A DNA stretch of 10,550 bases, taken from assembly GCA_016256075.1 (NCBI GenBank), contig SDVU01000783.1:1-10550 (forward strand), in the 5' to 3' direction. Positions 7,462 through 10,550 of this stretch are shown here, one piece after another. The notes under the pieces were generated by a model. That model ran no database searches. It was not told the origin of the DNA and saw only the letters and a list, made by a program, of their open reading frames with translations. The position numbers and the translations under genes are program-made. This stretch comes from Dictyocoela muelleri. Its lineage: Eukaryota; Microsporidia. Each line of letters begins with the position of its first letter. The first letter of the stretch is position 1.

Positions 7462-7469
7462 AAAATTTT
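7462..7469. repeat. Left target site duplication of Merlin (AAAATTTT)
   Basis: Identical to 8516-8523 on the other side of the element. The 8-bp length fits Merlin. The site is itself palindromic and AT-only, so some of the match could be chance, but the inverted repeats abut it exactly. Confidence 0.8.
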
Positions 7470-7491
7470 GGATCAGGTTTGTTTTTTTCCC
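7470..7491 (+). repeat. Left terminal inverted repeat of Merlin
   Basis: 22 bases from GGATCAGG to TTTCCC, the exact reverse complement of 8494-8515. The match stops at 7492. Confidence 0.93.
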
Positions 7492-7538
7492 AGCGGGAGA
7501 AAAAAAACTTGTATAATAAATTAAAAAAACATGGTCTC

Positions 7539-8422
7539 ATGGACGTATTTGAACATCGACTATATACATGCACCAACTCTGAAATGCTAGATTATCTTCT
7601 GAGAAATCGAATTATAGCAAGAGAGGTGCGATTTAAACATTGCAAAGAAGCTATGAAATTGAAAAAAACAAAAAAGGCGTTGTTAGAATACACATGGCGA
7701 TGCGCAAATTACCACTGTAATCATTATCAGTCAAAAAAGTCTGTTTTAAAAATAATTTTTTTTATAAAATTCAAATCTCAGGTTACCGTTTTAAAGGTTA
7801 TATATAATTTTTTTGAGCCAATTGATATTTATAAAATGATAAAAAGAAAACTGAGAAGTAAAAACATGTTGATTAATATTTAGAAGGGTTTTTTTAACAG
7901 TAAATAAGCGACATTTTAAATACAACTTCATAAAACTTGGTGGCTCCGGTTCCGTAGTTCAGTAGACGAAACTATGTTGAACCATAATGTTCGTGCACAT
8001 CGTGGTAGATCGCCCAATAACAAAATTTGGGCAATCACGATAGTAGATACCTCAACTACACTCGCGAAAGGTTACGCCGAAGTTGTATAAAGTAGGAATT
8101 CCGATACGTTATTGTTAATAATACAAAGAGTATTGGCAAATATATCTAATATTCATACTGATGAATGGCCAACTTATAATCGTATAAGTGAATCGGATAT
8201 AATCACTATAAAATAACCCATAAAAATAACTTCGTTGATCCTATTACCGGCATACACACGCAAAACGTTGATTCGTTTAATAATAAATTGAAAATGTTTA
8301 TTAAGATGCAAAGAGGGTGTACAAATGGAAAACATCAAATGTTAATTGATTATTTCATGTTTTTTGATACATACGAAGCCGGCGCGTATATGAAATTTTT
8401 GGAATTAATTAAATATTTTTAA
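7539..8422 (+). pseudogene. Merlin (ISXO2-like) transposase, frameshifted
   Basis: This enzyme type cuts and pastes Merlin/IS1016 elements with a DDE core. The first in-frame ATG is at 7539; the frame is open upstream of it to about 7479, inside the terminal repeat, without another ATG. Residues around 50-65 (WRCANYHCNHYQSKKS) fit the N-terminal zinc ribbon, and this frame stops at 7881-7883. The core continues in other frames: IKLGGSGSVVQ (near 7930), VDETMLNHNVRAHRG (first D at 7965-7967), TIVDTSTTLAKGYAEVV, and IHTDEWPTYNRI (second D at 8160-8162). The last segment is NNFVDPITGIHTQNVDSFNN to the stop at 8420-8422. The third acidic position is D (8270-8272), where the family usually has E. 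I count three frame changes plus stops at 8088 and 8214. Confidence 0.85.
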
Positions 8423-8493
8423 TTTTCTAATTTTTTGTTTATAATATTTTAATTTTTAATACTTGTGAAAAAAGAAACCTGATACACTTACCG

Positions 8494-8515
8494 GGGAAAA
8501 AAACAAACCTGATCC
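8494..8515 (-). repeat. Right terminal inverted repeat of Merlin
   Basis: Exact reverse complement of 7470-7491. Thirty bases further in, AAACCTGAT recurs at 8475-8483 in the same orientation as 8505-8513. This is a possible second transposase-binding site. Confidence 0.93.
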
Positions 8516-8523
8516 AAAATTTT
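8516..8523. repeat. Right target site duplication of Merlin (AAAATTTT)
   Basis: Matches 7462-7469 exactly and directly abuts the right terminal inverted repeat. Confidence 0.8.
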
Positions 8524-8599
8524 TATTAATAAATTTAGGTAATAAATTTATTAAAGAAAAAAAATATTTATATAGCTCTTTGTAATAAGTGTTGTAATT

Positions 8600-8604
8600 A
8601 TAAT
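8600..8604. repeat. Left target site duplication of the Ginger-like element (ATAAT)
   Basis: Identical to 10310-10314 and directly abuts the TGTTAGAAG terminus. It is short and AT-only, so it supports the boundary only together with the inverted repeats. Confidence 0.65.
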
Positions 8605-8778
8605 TGTTAGAAGCGAAAAGTTAATTTTGCCAAAAATGCAAATTCTATTTAAAAGGCGTATTTTTGATGAAAACAAAAATATAATTTATTTGATAAAATT
8701 TTAGTAAAACGCAAAATGCACATTTAAATTATAAATAAAAATCAATTTTTGAAAATGAAAATTTTTAACGCGAAAAAT
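8605..8778 (+). repeat. Left terminal inverted repeat of the Ginger-like element
   Basis: About 174 bp, from TGTTAGAAGCGAAAAG to AACGCGAAAAAT. It is the inverse of 10133-10309 at about 93% identity by eye. It includes an uninterrupted 62-bp perfect block (8647-8708 against 10206-10267). Confidence 0.92.
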
Positions 8779-8974
8779 GCATGGTTTTATTATATTATTC
8801 AATTTATTTTAAAGTTTTTAGAAAAAAAATAATTTTTAAAATTATGTTCAAATATTGTTACGGAAAAATATTTAAATACTCCGTTTTATGAATTTTAAAT
8901 AATAATAACATTTAAAAAAATTACTTTAAAAAAACAGAAATTTATTAGAAATTTAATTTCTTCAATCTTCTCTT

Positions 8975-10034
8975 ACTTGCCCCTATTTTTTAACGGTTTC
9001 TTTCTGAATATAGACTAACCTATTTTCTGATTTAATCACCTAAAAGATTGTTTCACAAAAATTGCAGTCATGAGGATTTTTCGATGTTTTTACATTGTTA
9101 TCAAATTCTTTGATAAGCAAAACATGGTCTAGCTCCCTAAAAACAATATCATTCTAATTTTTTTGTATAAAATTTGGTCGTATATTTTCTCATGTTTTCA
9201 ATTATCTCATTTTCACTTGTTATTGTATTAGAATAAATGTAATAAAGTTAAAATCCCGCAATAGTTCATATGATGTTTTTCAATCACACTATGAATTGTG
9301 TGATTATATTGATAAATTATGTCACGAATTTCTGCTATCCATTTTTTTTCCTTTCCAAAAAATTTTTTAGACAATTGATTCCTTAAAGTCCTATTAAAAC
9401 GTGAATTTGACCCTGTTATTTGGGGTATCTCGGTCTTCATTTGACATGTTTCATATTATATTATTCAATTATTTGTTTAAATTCTTTGTTACAATACTCC
9501 TTTTTATTATTTGTGTGTATTTTCTCCCATATACCCTTAATTACACACAGTTTATCTAATTCATCAGAAAAAATACCTGCATCTTTTCTAAAACCCCAAA
9601 ACAGAAAGAAAATTTAGAAAAACTATTTAAACATGTTAAAATATACTTATATTCGTTATTTATTTCTTTATACTGTGATAAACCAACATTATCTAAAAAC
9701 AGTCTTTCATGTGGTTTTATGGATAAAATATGGGTATAATTGTGTTTAATTTTTAGTGAACCAGTCATTTTACAAGTCTCACACTTGTCTACATATTTTC
9801 GAACATCATCTCTTCGTATTCTAATATAATCAGAAGATAATTTTTGTAAATTATTCTGCCGATATATGCCCAGGCATATGTGTTTGGTAGATTAGAATAT
9901 TTTTTTATCTTCTTCCAACTTCCTATAAAAATCTTATACTTATCTTTTTCTTTGATCAAAAGCACATATTCTAAAATTTTTATATTATCTGCTTTGGAAA
10001 TAAAATTTCGCTTTTTTGAACCCACCAAATCCAC
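8975..10034 (-). pseudogene. Integrase-type transposase of the Ginger-like element (broken)
   Basis: The enzyme is related to Gypsy integrase and, by my recollection, to microsporidian proteins named after vertebrate KRAB-A domain-containing protein 2. Reading the minus strand, the N-terminal part (10034-9789) includes KYKIFIGSWKKIKKYSN. A zinc-finger half, DKCETCKMTGS, follows near 9790-9760. The core shows ERLFLDNVGLSQYKEI and then KYILTCLNSFSKFSF (9700-9600), the usual first-aspartate region. Near 9430-9370 SRFNRTLRNQLSKKF and near 9330-9280 IIYQYNHTIHS correspond to the glutamate helix and following helix of rve cores. HVLLIKEFDNNVKTSKNP (about 9130-9075) fits the C-terminal domain. It is split across frames with several breaks. 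Confidence 0.75.
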
Positions 10035-10132
10035 GGTATAACATTATTTGAAATATATTGAATTAATTAATTTTTCTCCTTTTTTTATTTTTTATTTTTA
10101 TTTTTTTAGACATGGGGTTAGTTATGTTATAT

Positions 10133-10309
10133 ATTTTTCGCGTTAACAATTTTCATTTTCAAAAATTGATTTTTTATTTATAATTTATATGTGTATTTTT
10201 CGCTCTTTACTAAAATTTTATCAAATAAATTATATTTTTGTTTTCATCAAAAATACGCCTTTTAAATTAAATGTGCATTTTTGGCGAAAATCACTTTTCG
10301 CTTCTAACA
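10133..10309 (-). repeat. Right terminal inverted repeat of the Ginger-like element
   Basis: About 177 bp, from ATTTTTCGCGTTAAC to CTTTTCGCTTCTAACA. It pairs with 8605-8778 and differs by about ten substitutions and a few single-base indels. Confidence 0.92.
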
Positions 10310-10314
10310 ATAAT
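10310..10314. repeat. Right target site duplication of the Ginger-like element (ATAAT)
   Basis: Matches 8600-8604 and abuts the ACA end of the right inverted repeat. Confidence 0.65.
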
Positions 10315-10489
10315 TAAAAAAAAAAAATAAAAAAAAATATAGTCAATTGTTTTTTTGCTGTAAAGACTGGTAAAAAATTATTAAAAGATCTAATAAAATT
10401 TGCTATCATTAAACAACGAAAATCGTTTACCGGAAACACGTCCAGTTTGGACGAGTTGCAGGTTTTTCGGTCAGAATTTTAGTACCTTT
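10315..10489. other. A-rich tract and AT-rich spacer
   Basis: A run of A with single T interruptions (about 10314-10340) follows the Ginger-like element. GC content then rises towards ACACGTCCAGTTTGGACG (about 10436-10454). The plus frame is open from about 10405 but has no ATG until 10490. No other feature can be supported. Confidence 0.5.
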
Positions 10490-10549
10490 ATGGATCACAG
10501 AGAAATTCATTTTATTAGAAGTCAAAGAAACGAAAAAATTCTTTTATAT
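10490..10549 (+). CDS. Possible start of a FLYWCH-domain (Mutator-type) transposase, cut by the window edge
   Basis: The first ATG at 10490 opens a frame that runs off the window after 20 codons. It reads MDHREIHFIRSQRNEKILLY. A start of the form EI-F-RSQ-N-K-L is what I associate with the beginning of FLYWCH zinc-finger domains. These often sit at the N-terminus of Mutator-like transposases, and such proteins are common in TE-rich microsporidia. Only about 20 residues are visible and none of the zinc ligands are included, so this is a tentative reading. A host FLYWCH-like protein or chance are alternatives. Confidence 0.3.
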   Translation, partial: MDHREIHFIRSQRNEKILLY

Positions 10550-10550
10550 A

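Larger units (their letters stand above)
7470..8515 (+). mobile_element. Merlin DNA transposon with intact ends and a decayed transposase
   Basis: The element is 1046 bp. It has perfect 22-bp terminal inverted repeats, starting GGATCAGGTTTG and ending CAAACCTGATCC. It is flanked by identical 8-bp target duplications AAAATTTT at 7462-7469 and 8516-8523. An 8-9 bp duplication and an ISXO2/IS1595-like transposase define the Merlin superfamily, the eukaryotic relatives of bacterial IS1016. The ends look usable but the transposase is broken in several places. As it stands it is a non-autonomous copy. Confidence 0.92.
8605..10309 (-). mobile_element. Ginger-like integrase DNA transposon with long terminal inverted repeats (broken)
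   Basis: The element is 1705 bp. Its terminal inverted repeats are about 175 bp (8605-8778 and 10133-10309). It starts TGTTA and ends TAACA, and is flanked by ATAAT at 8600-8604 and 10310-10314. The TGTNR start, 4-5 bp target duplication, inverted rather than direct repeats, and an integrase-like transposase are the hallmarks of Ginger transposons, which share their integrase ancestry with Gypsy elements. I see no RT, protease or capsid gene. A deletion derivative of a larger integrase-bearing element such as a Polinton is the alternative, but the ends and target size favour Ginger. Confidence 0.8.

Noticed and set aside
9420-9617. Plus-strand open frame, hydrophobic, membrane-protein-like
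   Set aside because: It is the antisense of the Ginger-like integrase; the hydrophobic look comes from AT-rich antisense codons.
7470-10309. A single composite element from the Merlin left end to the Ginger right end
   Set aside because: Each element has its own matching inverted repeats and its own target duplication (8 bp and 5 bp), so they are separate insertions.
10416-10513. Minus-strand ATG frame starting MNFSVIHKGTKILTEK and containing NWTCFR
   Set aside because: It superficially resembles a FLYWCH start too, but it stops after about 28 codons and lies antisense to the longer plus-strand open frame. Kept only as an alternative.

Overview
The window is very AT-rich eukaryotic DNA with no intact host gene. 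It is a graveyard of transposable elements from at least four superfamilies: a Tc1/mariner-like DNA transposon, a Ty3/Gypsy-type LTR retrotransposon, a Merlin DNA transposon and a Ginger-like integrase DNA transposon. A possible start of a FLYWCH/Mutator-type transposase lies at the right edge. This mix of AT-rich DNA with Merlin (ISXO2-like) transposases, Gin/KRAB-A-like integrases, Tc1/mariner and Ty3 elements is familiar from expanded microsporidian genomes, so a microsporidian is my best guess. That is inference: no rRNA or conserved host gene is present to fix the taxon.

Layout, left to right. Positions 2-389 hold the C-terminal half of a DD34E transposase. A T-rich tract and four 21-bp tandem repeats follow, ending in CACTG+TA, the probable right end of that transposon (555-557). 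Positions 558-1414 have no clear gene but hold an unusually GC-balanced island (771-935), three hairpins and a tRNA-like sequence on the minus strand. Positions 1415-5512 are a complete-length but broken Ty3/Gypsy element with two LTRs of about 285-290 bp and an imperfect 5-bp target duplication. Positions 5513-7461 are AT-rich with small repeats, a GC-rich hairpin and perhaps a decayed reading frame.

Positions 7470-8515 are a Merlin element with perfect 22-bp terminal inverted repeats, an 8-bp target duplication and a decayed transposase. Only 81 bases after its target duplication begins a Ginger-like element (8605-10309). It has about 175-bp terminal inverted repeats starting TGTTA, a 5-bp target duplication and a broken integrase-type transposase on the minus strand. 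The last 240 bases are A-rich, then contain a short open frame that may be the beginning of a FLYWCH-domain protein.

Nothing here works as an operon or pathway. The elements are independent insertions, side by side rather than nested. The best-supported results are the element boundaries, which rest on terminal repeats and target duplications read directly from the sequence. The most open question is what the non-TE stretch at 771-1340 is.
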